Positions 47,233 through 58,330 of a DNA stretch of 64,000 nt are shown here, piece after piece (within the stretch, counting starts at the first letter, position 1; every line of letters begins with the position of its first letter). The DNA lies in contig NC_058055.1 of NCBI RefSeq assembly GCF_020085105.1, forward strand, positions 17,364,822 through 17,428,821, written 5' to 3'. This stretch comes from Siniperca chuatsi (taxonomy: Eukaryota > Chordata > Actinopteri > Centrarchiformes > Sinipercidae). The translations under genes and the position numbers were made by a program. The notes under the pieces are model-generated. The model worked only from the letters and a program-made list of their open reading frames with translations. It made no database searches and had not been told where the DNA came from.

Positions 47233-50200
47233 TTAAGTGCTAAAACAGTCCACCAGCTTTTTTGAATTCCAGGGACCTGCACGGTTGCTCAGAAACTGTT
47301 GCTTGACCAGATCTTTGACTGTCTGGTAGACGATGGCTTCCTCCTATAAAACAAACCATTTACGACATCATGTATCACATCTGCGTAAAAACTGTATTGA
47401 AATAAAGTTACAAAACACTCACGCATTTGCAGAATGCACTGCACATTCACCTTAACAACACTTGATAGTTTTACAGTACCACAGTTCTGGGATTGAGCAC
47501 ACACACACCTTGACGCTGCGGTAGGTTTGAAGATGCAGCAGATAGCTATGCCCACCCAGCTGTGCAACTCGGAGGAAATAACTGTAGAGGGCTCTCTTGC
47601 AAAGTCTGCTGGAGAAGCCAGGCCCGCTCACAGACGGAGAGCTGGGAAATAAGAAAGTGCCCAATAATTAATATTCCAATGAATGTTTCCCTATACATGT
47701 ATTGATTGTCTTATATATCATGTATTATATATATTAGCACATTACAAATATATTAATATCAAAAAATTCGTCCTTTTTCTACCTCAACATTTCTAATCAA
47801 AACACAATGCTTGTGTCCTTAAAGGTCTAACAAATTTTAATGTATTTCCAACCTCATAACTGATATTTGCAAAGCACTTTTTTGGAAAGTTTTGAATCAT
47901 GTAATGTTTACATTACATGTTGTTCAAAGTACATTGTTTTTTTGCTTTCTTTTACAGTGTTACTTGAAATACAGACATGATTTGAGGGTTTAATGGATCC
48001 AGCTTCAACATACAATACAAATACATCACAAAAGCTGTTATAGTTATCTGTGCTACAATCAAGTCAATTAGAGTTAGTAGCCCAGTGAAATAATGGCACC
48101 TTCTTGTCTACTGAAGACGTAGACTTGCTTTGTAGTGCGTGTAACACACACACACACACCCACCCACTAATGAATCACAAAGAAGCTAGCCAGTTAATTA
48201 GCAGCAGTGAGGGGTGGATGATGTCCCTTCAAGTAACCACTCGTCAGACCAAATATTGTAAATGTTCATTTCTGCACTGCATTTAGTGACTTGCTCTTAA
48301 CAATGTTTCCACCTCCAACACTATTTTGGAGGATGCAGTCTCTGCTTCAGAGGGCTTAGCTGTGCTGAACATAAAAATGTGTTTTGCAAGATAATTCTTC
48401 TGCACTGTTACAGCAAACAATGTTAAGTGTGGTCTGGCTGAGTGAGAGAAGACAAGGTTTCCCGCAGGCAGCACTTACCACTGCTGCTAAGCAACTTCCT
48501 GGGGGAAACCCTGGAGTGGAACCCTGGGGGGCAAGAACAGTGGTGACAAGGCCAATGTTGTCAATAAAGACAGTTTGGGGGTGGTATTGGGTATGACAAC
48601 ATTGATAGAAGCTGACATTAGCAGATGGCTGAGCAGGGTGACATGAAATCCTTAAAGTCTGTTCCAAGACCACTACAATGTCTACAGCCCATGATATTCC
48701 TCAACCCACTCAAAGAGATTTGGGTGCAAGCCAAGGTTTTTAGGAAACAATTAATTGCTTCAGTTGTGAAAACCATAACTAAAAGAAGCTAGGAATAATT
48801 GGCATGCTACTTCTACATCACTAAATTAAAGAAGTCTCATGTGACACAAGCAGCATCTCCTTTTGTTTTCACACTATAATTTGGGAGGTTATTTTTTTTC
48901 AGTAGGTGTTCTTGCCATCGATTCAATTCCTCTTCACCTCCCCCTGCACACTTTGTCCTGTATTCTTGCCCTTAAATTTATTCTGTTTTTTTTCAGGAGC
49001 CGATTTGTCTTTGTCTATTTATAGTTTATTGTTTGGAATGTGCTGCAGAGCTCATCCTGACACTTTAAACCATGGTGTCGCCTAAAACTCATAGTTCAGG
49101 CAGCAGGACAGAAGCTAAAATACACAGCAACACTGCGAGTGCCAAGCAGGATCTCAAATCTATTTTTGGCTGTAATCTCTGCTCAAGGACAACACAGCCT
49201 CCAGTGAGAGTCACGTCTGTGTCACACTCTAGCTACTGGACATCAGCAGTTGTCTGCAGCTGCAAAACCAAGAGATGGCAGGAAACCCAGGCCTCACTGA
49301 AACTGTCAAACAAGCAAACTGCATCAGGCTCTGCCAGCAGTTCTACTCTATCCCTGGAACTGGCTGCGGGAGTGTAAATGAGGTAAGCTATAGTCAGGTC
49401 AAGGCTCTCTGCAAGAGGAGTACAGGACATCATACTGGTCCCACATTTTTGATGCAGGGACAACTTACTACATATTTTCTTTGCTTCTTAAAATTAGTGA
49501 AATTTGAACAACATGCAGTTTGTAAAAAGACAATGTGCAGAAGACTGATTTCTTGTACAATGCATCTGCATCTTACCCATCAATGATTAAGCCCTTGCTA
49601 CTGTCCAGCACTTCAATATCTCTGTCGCCGAGGCACCAGTTGATGCTGAGATCGTCATGTTGCGGGGAGGTCAAAACAGGCCCCACGTAGTCGCCACAGA
49701 GAAAGAAGACGTTTTGTTTTTTGTAGGATGGCGGCAGAAAGTCCTCCAATCCATCATCCAGTCGCTTGTTGGTGATATCAGACACTTCCTCATTAAATAG
49801 CTTCTGGCCCCCTAAATAAAACACAATAATCTCAGTATTTGCGGTTAAATATTTCAGGAATTTACACACACACAGGAATTTCTTTCACCTGTAACATTAC
49901 ATATTGAAAACAAATTTCCTTTCGAGAGACCATTCCCATTACAGCTGGTACTGTGCATCAAATCATATCAGCTCAACAGCTTCAGTTTACTAATTTAAAA
50001 AAAAAACAAGGCTTTACTGTGTTAACAAAACACCAACTTAAGATAACTTTATTGTGACTTCCAACTGAAATTTAAGGAATAGTTTGACATTTTGGGAAAT
50101 ACACTTATTCACCTTCTTGCCAAGAGTTAAACGAGAAAATTGATTCCATTCATGTCTGTACATTAAATATGAAGCAACAGCCAGCAGCCAATTTGCTTAG

Positions 50201-50935
50201 CTTAGCATAAAGACTGTAAACGGGGGGGAACAGCTAGCCTGGCTCTGTCCAAAATATGCCTGCCAGCACCTCTAAAGCTCACTAACTCCCATGTTCTATC
50301 TTATTTGTTTTTTAATGGATTAAACTAAGTGCGAAAAACGACACATGGTTTTAGAAGGAGTTATTTGCTTGACTATTTCTTGGCTGAAAGCAGGAAGCTG
50401 CTGGCTGTAGCTTCATATTTAGCATACAGATATGAATGTCAATCTTCTCTTATAACTCTAGGCAAGAAATCAAATAAGCGTATTTTCTAAAATGTCAAAT
50501 AATTACTTTGAGGCTCTTTACCTAGCACCATGCTGGTGATGTAGAGTGGCTGGATGAAGTGGCTCAGTAATGCACCCTGAACCCCAGTGACAGTCCAGCG
50601 ACACAGCTTATCACTACCAGACATGCAGCAGACTTTGGCACCCCAGAGACTCGGGTCAAGGTAAGCCACAGGGACCAGCAGGCCCTTGGCATGATACTGC
50701 AGCTTCATAGCTGTCCAAGTGCTGTTCACAGGGCCCCTAAACAAACATAATGTTGTAACCCAGAGGAAAAATTACTCATTATTACAAGCACTCTTCTAAA
50801 AAAACGTAAACCATAGATATTTAAACTACTGTACTCCAAAGGTTTAGTTGCAAAATATAATGTGCATAGAAAGAAGTAAAGAAGTAAAATATGAATTAAC
50901 TCAAAAAGATACATTTTAAGCAAATGTATTAACAG

Positions 50936-50987
<52 letters not shown>

Positions 50988-53900
50988 TTAATAACAACAA
51001 CAACAACATGTGTTTTATAACATTTGTAGGATGCCACTATTCTCAGAAGTCAAATCTACTGTTTGGAATGAAATCCTTAATTTATCATCCCAAGGTATTT
51101 CATATACACACAGCAAAATACTGCTTTAAACAAAGCACACAGGACAAATAAGGATATTGAAACACTCAGAAGAAAGGAATAATAGACTGCTGTACTTGAA
51201 GTAGAAGTTTTTAGCTGCTCCTTCAGGACACTGATTGGTGTAGAGATGCAGACTGATCTTGGGTTTGAGCTGAAGCTGGTGGCTGTCTGTACTACTCTCG
51301 AAAATACAGTTCTCCTTGGCCTTTGGATCATCGTCAAAGAACAGCAGAAGCTGTTTGTACAGAAACCTGAACACAAGCCAGAAAATACCATTCTCGCTTT
51401 GAGCCACACCACCACTTTCAATGAGCACCAGAAGCACCATCAATGGTGCAAGAGAGGGAGCAAGCTGATCAAAGCTGCCTGCTCTAACAAGAGGAAAAGG
51501 CATGTCATAACTTCATCATGAATATTAATAAGGAAAGGGCAATATTTATACATTTTATTAGTAAGAGTATTTAAAGTTAAGATTTTGTAAATTAGGAAAC
51601 TGGACATTCCCTACTCTGGCACTTCAAAATTCTAATTGCAATTTGCATGAGGTGGTTCTTCACCCTTGTTGGAAGTCATATTAGCAGTTTGTACCTTAGG
51701 AGGGCCCGTCTGGCAATGATGATGGCATGGCAGTCATGGACCATCGTCCCATTGTAGCAAAGCCACTTGTTGCAGCTTGAGCGGCCAGCTCCCAACGCCA
51801 CCACCTTGTAATGCTCACAGGGCTGGCCCCCTGTATCGAACACCTCTATGGAGGAAATGAAACTATTTTTCTTTCCAATTTATTATCAACTTTTAGTTAA
51901 TAGCAACTGCTACAGACAGGACAACAGAGATTTAATTGTCATGGAGAATTATGTGTGAAGAGCAATTAACTATGAGGTGAGCCACAGTAACAAGGGATGA
52001 CGTGTTTAACAATACATCTTAAAAGCCTGGATAGAATATAAAAGACCTAGAAGCTAGCAAGAGTGAAATACCATTGATATGCCATCCTCAAACCATAGCT
52101 TGTGACTGAAAGGACTCACAGGTCATAATCAATCAGACAGGTTTCCTTGAATAAATAAAAGAAGGAAATAACAGCTCTCCAGCATCGAAATGTCAAAATT
52201 GTGGTTGGAACTGGCAAGCACGGTGATAAATGCAGTGATGGTGCTATTCTGAGCTTGAAGCAACATACTGTAAGTATATGGACATGAACAGAAATGTATT
52301 CAATTATCATCTACATGATGGTCATTGTCTTCCTTTTAAATTCCAACTGAAATTAAATTGCCTTTTTTTGTCAGTTCAAAGTTCATCCTTGTGTCCAAAT
52401 TTGAAAAAATTCCCTAAAGGTGTTCTTGAGATATCGCGTTCACGAGAATGGGACGGACGTACGGATGGACAACCCCAAAACATAATGCCTCCAGCCACAG
52501 CTATCGCCGCGTGGAGGCATAAATAAACTGGTCATTTAACATACCTAAAGTGCTTACCTCTGATCAAGACAAATGCTGCCATGTGTTTCTTACAGCCATG
52601 GAAATCAGGACACATCTTCAGGAGGCTGTCAAACTTCTCGCTACTTATTGCTGCCATGTAATTCTTGTGCCCATCAGTTCGCCAAACTAGAAGAAAGATA
52701 AAAATAAAACCAAAAGGCAGCTATATCATCAGGGATGGAATGTATTTTGGACATCGCTATATCAGTGCAGTTCTGAAAACCCTATCAAACATGAGTGATA
52801 CGAGGTAGTGCTTGCCTTGAACATTTTTTTTATGCTACTATTGCACTCACAGTGTATCGTTACTTGATTGACTAAAGATTTGTGACCCTTTTGAATAACA
52901 GATTTATAATTTTTTCACGTAATTTTCTGAAATTACCGCTGTCCATCTGTTGCCTTGATTTAGCAGTGCAACAGGTCTGATCCAGTGCATTATGAATGAA
53001 GCAGACAGTCATATACATGTACTTAGTAAAAATCTAGTTACAAAAACTGTAACTGTAAATCATGTTTAAGTGTTTTATCTAGTATTATGTCCCAGATGGC
53101 TATTTCATTGTTCATGGTGGGCTTTTTATTTCAATCACTAACCTGGTCTGCTCACAAATTAGCATTTTGTTTTGGAGTTTTGACTTCTTCGTCAGGTAAA
53201 GTCATGCAACCTTTTTCTTGTTGTGTTGGCCTAAAGCCAATCAAATAAAAGTCTGTGTGTCTGTAAATATTGAGTGAACGTAGAATGCAGCGTTGTGCTT
53301 GCGCCACTTTTCATTACGTGGCATTCGTTTCGCAGACACTTTAGTTAGTTTGTTTTTTAGAAATGGGAAATATGTGCTAGCATGAGGTGTTGAGGTCTGA
53401 AAAGATGGTTTTCAGCCTGTGTTGGAAGACTTCAGTCTGGTGTTCATTCAACGACTGCGTGACTAGGACAGAGAAGAGCCTAGACTGAAATAAGCGACAA
53501 CAGGGTCGTCCAGAGGACGAGACATTTCGGAGTGTGGGGTTTGACTATGGCTTTGAGGTTAAGGAAGCAGTTCTCCATTGCCCTGTAGGTTACAGTAAGC
53601 ACCAGAGACATGAGCAAGCTGCAACAGGGAACCAGTGCAGTGAACAGAGAAGCGGAGTGGTGTGGGAAAACTTGGGGAGGTTGAACACAGACATGCAGCA
53701 GCACTCTGGACCAGCCCAAATCTGATTTTTGGCATATCCAGACTAGAATTAGATACTGAATGCGGACATCACACAGTGTGACTACTACTACTGCACCTTC
53801 AGTCTTGGTGCTCTTGTCTGGATTCTTGAAGTCCTCGATCTGGTCCAGATGGAGCTCTTCTTCCGAGAGTATGCTTTCAGTGGGTGACATGCCTGGGAGA

Positions 53901-56076
53901 GAGAGGACCGCTGAGTTTTCATCCTGAGAAGAACAAAATAATTAGGGACTGTGAATTTCTCCTCTCATCAACCATGAACCTACATCTCTAGTGTTAATTT
54001 AGGAAAGCATGTTGTTGTCAAGACATTGTCAGCACATGTAAACATACTGTTTGAGACAAGGACCATGTAAAATGTGAGATAAACACTGAGAATATATTCT
54101 TTCAGTGACAAGGTGGCTGCAGATGGTTTTGAACTCCTCCAGTTAGCTGGATAATGGTATCAAGCACTGCTATACTTGCCAGTCAAGTAATCTGCTGTTA
54201 ATTATCACAGATGTTGAGATTTTGCTTTGATGTCAGATTTTCAAATATGGCTTAATAAGGATACCTTCTACATGAAAGCAGAAAATTGCATATAAAGGTT
54301 TCCCCCCCAGGAAAGGCTACTGCCGTAACACATTTAACATACGGCCTTTGCTATGCAACAGCACTTAAGTAGTGGGAAACCCCGACATGACCTCTTTCCA
54401 TTTAGTTACCTCATCTTCCAATAGGATGTCGCCAGAATCAAGTTTAACTTTGAGTTTTTGGATGGAAGCCCTCTCCATTCTGTCACCTCCTTCATAAAGT
54501 AAAGCCTCTTTCCCTTGGTCATGATCTCCAGAAGCAGGTAGATTTTTCCTAGGATGGTAATATAAACAGTGACCAGATTTAACATTGTAAACTGAGCAGC
54601 AGATCCCTCAAAATGTCTGGATGAATGTAAATGAACATTTGCACATCCCATCTCACCACCATTTTCAATCAATAGCAGTTGCAATTCTGAACACATTTTG
54701 GCTGTTTCCCTCTCAGTGCAAAACCCCTCTAGATGAAAAGTGCCGAGCAGGGAAGGAGGGTTAGGTTGGAGGGTGAGATTCAAGAGCAAATCATCATTAT
54801 AAGGCTCACCAGTGCCTAATAAACCATTTTCTCTACCTGCATGTATAAGTAGAAGCATGAAGGAATAGCCCGTGGACTCTCAAATGAGATCACACTGCTT
54901 CATTTACATTTCCGGTATTCAGCTGAAAACCTCTCAAAGATGTTTGGGGATATTATGGTCTTTAATTAAAAGTAGAGTTTTGATTGCCAATTGTATAGTA
55001 GACAAAGAAGGGAAAAAATGGAAAAAAAGAGGATGACTAAGGCAACAAAGGTTCAGAGCAGATTCAAACCAAGTACATGACATGTGTCACAACCAAATGA
55101 GCCAGTGGGTTGTCCACTGTCCTGAAACTATGGGAGCACTCATTAACGAGCTTCAGTAACTGACAGTGTGTGCGCCCCATTTAAACTGGACACAGTCGCC
55201 AGCAGGCTCCTCACCAGTCCGATCTGAAACCTCAGTAACAAGCAGCCACAACAAAACAAAAGCTAAACTGCTGTTGACAAAGAAACAGTCACAGCTTGGT
55301 TTTATTAAAGAGGCTCTGACCTGAGCTAAAGAGTGCATCTCCAAGAAATAAAACAACAAACCCTGAAGTGAAACAGAGAAATCGTTAAGACATGCCCAGT
55401 GCAAGGGTTTGAACAGTGACAGTGCATCTGTGATGTTTAAAGACAGGGTTAATATGTCATAAACGTGGTGTACTTAAAATTCAAGGAATGCTATGAATAA
55501 TTTCTGACAATCATGGGACCAAGAGGGTGGGAAAGTCCGGAGAAGCTACCTTTAGTTTTTATGTCTCTAGATGCTGGAGTAACCTCCCAGAGGACCTGAA
55601 GTGTGCTGAGTCTCTCATTTCTTTTAAAAACGGTCCTCAACTTTTTTTCCCCCCTGTTGCCTTCCACTAATGTGCAATACATCCTTTGTAATTGAATAAT
55701 CTATATGTGAGTTCTCCTGTATGGCTATTATCATTACTACTATTATTACTACTGTTATCATCTTCATTATTAGTATTCTTCTTATTATGATTTTTTCTCT
55801 CTCCTCTTGTTCTTCTTTTCTTCTTAATATTCATGTAAAACGTGTTGTGTTTCCCCCTGGGTATGAGATGTGCTATATAAATAAAGCTGTAACCACAATA
55901 CAACACTGCCATGTTTTTCATTACCTCAGCTGAGTAGCACCGCTATCATCGGGCACATCATCTGTCAGATGGTCCCGAGGACAGTGAAGGTGCAAGCTTG
56001 GCTCAAAGTCTGGCAGAGATTGAAAACTAGCAGCACCTCTTGTTGGACTGTATTTAAATGCTTCCTGATCTGCCAT
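47233..56076 (-). CDS. adad2: ADAD-family pseudo-adenosine-deaminase (ADAD2-like)
   Basis: Coding exons in transcript order: 56076-55925, 54548-54410, 53923-53797, 52686-52558, 51845-51695, 51366-51196, 50736-50522, 49811-49577, 47641-47509, 47343-47233; 520 aa, all phases match. Residues 1-139 are acidic and low in recognisable structure. From about 140 to the end is an ADAR-type deaminase domain ([63 protein letters not shown]). Catalysis looks lost: His222 remains, but the catalytic Glu is Ile224 and the two zinc Cys positions are Glu281 (CPEGAA) and Gly330 (MSGSDK). ADAD1 and ADAD2 are germ-cell RNA-binding proteins needed for male fertility in mammals. ADAD2 is preferred over ADAD1 because of [26 protein letters not shown] and the SRLCK..YLL.L.TY..K ending, recalled from memory. 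No convincing dsRNA-binding domain is encoded in this model. Confidence 0.8.
48455..48530. repeat. Short inverted-end repeat, copy 1
   Basis: AGGTTTCCC at one end and GGGAAACCC at the other, with a GCACTTA..GCTAAGCAAC centre, resembling 54297-54382. Confidence 0.4.
50073..50516. mobile_element. Long-TIR MITE-like element, copy 3
   Basis: The two ends (about 50073-50155 and 50430-50516) are imperfect inverted repeats of about 85 bp: GGAATAGTTTGACATTTTGG at the left matches the reverse complement of the right end around CTAAAATGTCAAATAATTAC. The interior is shorter than in copy 1. It lies in an ADAD gene intron. Confidence 0.75.
50938..51008. repeat. AAT trinucleotide repeat with AAC tail
   Basis: About 16 TAA/AAT units, then a short break and several AAC units, in an intron of the ADAD gene. 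Confidence 0.95.
52375..52525. repeat. Dispersed repeat (ATATCGCGTTCACGAGAATG family)
   Basis: AGTTCATCCTTGTGTCCAAATTTG, then GTTCTTGAGATATCGCGTTC, GGGACGGACGTACGGATGG and GCCTCCAGCCACAGC..GCGTGGAGGCATAAA; a common teleost repeat of unknown class, inside an ADAD gene intron. Confidence 0.65.
53385..53740. repeat. Dispersed repeat / retroelement fragment
   Basis: GGTCGTCCAGAGGACGAGAC, CCATTGCCCTGTAGG, AGGGAACCAGTGCAGTGAAC, GCGGAGTGGTGTGGGAAAAC and CAGCAGCACTCTGGACCAG resemble a fish repeat I remember. GC content is higher than the flanks. Class not certain. Confidence 0.5.
54297..54382. repeat. Short inverted-end repeat, copy 2
   Basis: AGGTTTCCC at the left, GGGAAACCCC at the right, with ACGGCCTTTGCTATGCAACAGC and CACTTAAGTAG inside. 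Confidence 0.45.
55520..55895 (+). mobile_element. Non-LTR retrotransposon 3' fragment
   Basis: About 55545-55640 translates as [20 protein letters not shown], the typical end of a fish LINE ORF2 (WNSLPxxLR..SFK). After it come T-rich sequence and GGGTATGAGATGTGCTATATAAATAAAGCTG, a usual 3' tail of such elements. It lies antisense in the first intron of the ADAD coding region. Confidence 0.65.
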
Positions 56077-56944
56077 GTTTTTCAAGCAACCTGTAGAAAA
56101 ATTAAATGATGTTAGTATTAGGGTTGCAACTGTGCCCGTATAATCAACAAAATGCCTAATTTCACAACTGACCCAAAATTTTCTATTTTTGTTGTTATCA
56201 GAGCCACGTGTGACAAATTTAGCAACTTATTCAGACCATCAGGGAAAAGGCAAGAAATACATTATGTATATATTATATTGTAATTCATTCCCATGCGTGC
56301 TGCGGCTCTTCTGCCAACAGTGTCTCTCTTCCTCTCCTCTGACGAGGCTATCGGTGTGTGCCGTGTGGGGCAGCTTCACTCTTTCTCTCTAGATAGCTTG
56401 TAAATATGTAAATTGTTTGTTTGTGCTTCTCTCTCACTCTTTCTCTCTGGATTAAGATGTTCCTACATGTTGTAAATATGTAAATAGTTCGTTTGATCTT
56501 GTAAATATTTAAAATTGTTTTTCTCCCTCCTCCCTCCCTTTGTATTTTTTTTTTTTTACTTCAAATACACAATGTCTCTATAGTGAGTTTGTGATTATTT
56601 GGCCAAAGATTTCTCTATCTACGTTTTTATATGTCTTAAATTAAGGTGAACTCTCCCTCACTGCATTGAGCTGTATGCAAATGAATACGTGATGACGCAA
56701 TCAACATGCAAATGAGCGTATGATATCATATGGCGACTTTTGAAGTTAGTACTAACTACTTTCATTGGAAACAAGTTGCTAACACTGAGCCTAATGCCAT
56801 TTCACATGGCGTTAATGAAGCATGTGACTGGCAAACTTATTTGTAGCCAACACTGGATCCGACACACTAACATTATTAGCGAAAAGAGACGAGCACAGAC
56901 ACATTTTAGTTACATTTACAAACGAAAAGACAGACTGACGATTA

Positions 56945-57262
56945 AACTATTTAGTCAAACGATTAGTCCATTAATATGACAGATTAATGAATCTGCAGCT
57001 ACTTTGAAGATTCATTTTTTCATTCATTTTTTGGTTCCAGGTTCTCAGTCGTGAGGATTTGCTGCTTTTGACTGTTTTATTTCACTCAAACATTGTACCG
57101 TTTTGGGCCGTTGGTTGGACAAAAAACAGATTTTTGAAGACGTAACCTTGGGTTTAAGAAACTGTGATGGGCACTAAATTATGTTATTGTTTTTGTCAGT
57201 ACAGATCAAATTATCAACTATCGTTAATCGAGAAATAAACCAAAATATTGATCGTTAATATA
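56945..57262. repeat. Dispersed repeat, ATTAATCG family (copy 4)
   Basis: CAAACGATTAGTCCATTAATATGAC at the left and TATCGTTAATCGAG at the right, with GGATTTGCTGCTTTTGAC and ACTGTGATGGGCAC in between. Confidence 0.55.
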
Positions 57263-57707
57263 ATTACCTGTTACCAGCCCAATATTAACGTTGGTCTATT
57301 TAGATTAGTCAATTAACAGCAGACAGCAAAGGTGAACGAGAGTCAACGACACCTTAGCTAGCGGTGAAGCTAACGTTAGCTGCCGTTACCGAATGACACA
57401 GTTGGCTGACTTAAATACTTTGTCAACGCCGAAAAATATGAAAAATTGCACCGTTTTAGGACAAATCTGTGAAACAAAACCTTTAGCTAAACGTCAACTC
57501 CTTTCTTTCGTTTTAACCGCTCAAACCTTTGTAGTAAGCTTTGCTAAAGTCACAAGCTTTAGCTAACGTTAACTTATTTCTACACCGTCTCCAGTCGAAA
57601 CTTTTATACAGTCTATGGTCGAAACAAACGTTTCAAGCAGAGTTTTTATGAGGTTAAACGATTTTAACTTCCAAATAAATTGTGGCCACGTATTACTCAA
57701 AGTTTAC

Positions 57708-57780
57708 CTTCAGTCTTTGTGCGCTGCGTTCCCCAAAACTGAAAGAGACTAGATGGTCGCGGTTGTGTCCAGCTGTCTGA
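57708..57780 (-). other. adad2: ADAD gene non-coding first exon and promoter area (predicted)
   Basis: On the minus strand, ..AGACTGAAG|GTAAAC gives a strong donor at 57707. The coding exon has an acceptor at 56091-56092 (CTACAG) and 14 nt of leader before the ATG. The surrounding 57.3-57.8 kb is richer in CpG than its neighbours. The upper boundary is a guess. Confidence 0.45.
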
Positions 57781-57931
57781 ATCAGGAGCCGTGAAGGAGG
57801 AAATAGAAAGGATGTTTTTGATTGATGTTGTAGTGCTGCAATTAAATTTTAAATTGCGTGTTTATTCATGATAATTAGCTAGATAATAAAAATAAACTTG
57901 CAGCCTAATATTTCCTCGAACAACATGTTAA

Positions 57932-58330
57932 CTATATTGCCAAAAGTATGTGGACACTTGAGCATTACTTCCATATGTGATTGTGGAACATCTCATTCCT
58001 AAACAATGGGCGTACATATGCTGTTGGAACAGCTTCCACTCTTCTGGGGAGACTTTCCACACAATTTGCTAGGTGTTCAGATCTCACTCGCACTCAGTTT
58101 CTCCAATTCATCCCCAGTGTGTGGGATGGGGTTGAGGTCAGGGCTTTCACACTAAACTCTGAGAATCATTTCTGTATGGACCTTGTTTTGTGCAGGGGAA
58201 TGTTGTCATGTTCGAACAGGAAAGGGCCTTCCCCAAACTGCTGCCACAATTGGTTTATTGTCTAAAATATCATTGTGTGCTGTGGCAATAAGATTTCACT
58301 CAATTGGAACAGAAAACAGCCCAAGACCAA
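57932..58330 (-). pseudogene. Tc1-like transposase relic, reverse orientation
   Basis: The plus-strand sequence around 58160-58250 (ATGGACCTTGTTTTGTGCA, then GTTCGAACAGGAAAGGGCC, CCCCAAACTG) is the reverse complement of the Tc1 transposase region encoding GP(F)LFQHD..APVHKA. The flank TGCCAAAAGTATGTGGACAC is typical of these fish relics. Many indels; not functional. Confidence 0.7.

Noticed and set aside
48356..48673. Open frames on both strands around 48.4-48.6 kb as coding exons of the ADAD gene
   Set aside because: The deaminase domain is already continuous in phase across 49577 to 47641, and these frames show no family similarity.
49072..49586. Plus-strand open frames opposite the ADAD gene
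   Set aside because: No recognisable domain, no consistent splice sites and overlap with an antisense intron/exon; probably chance.
50726..51037. Minus-strand 103-aa frame rich in isoleucine
   Set aside because: It is the translation of the AAT trinucleotide repeat.
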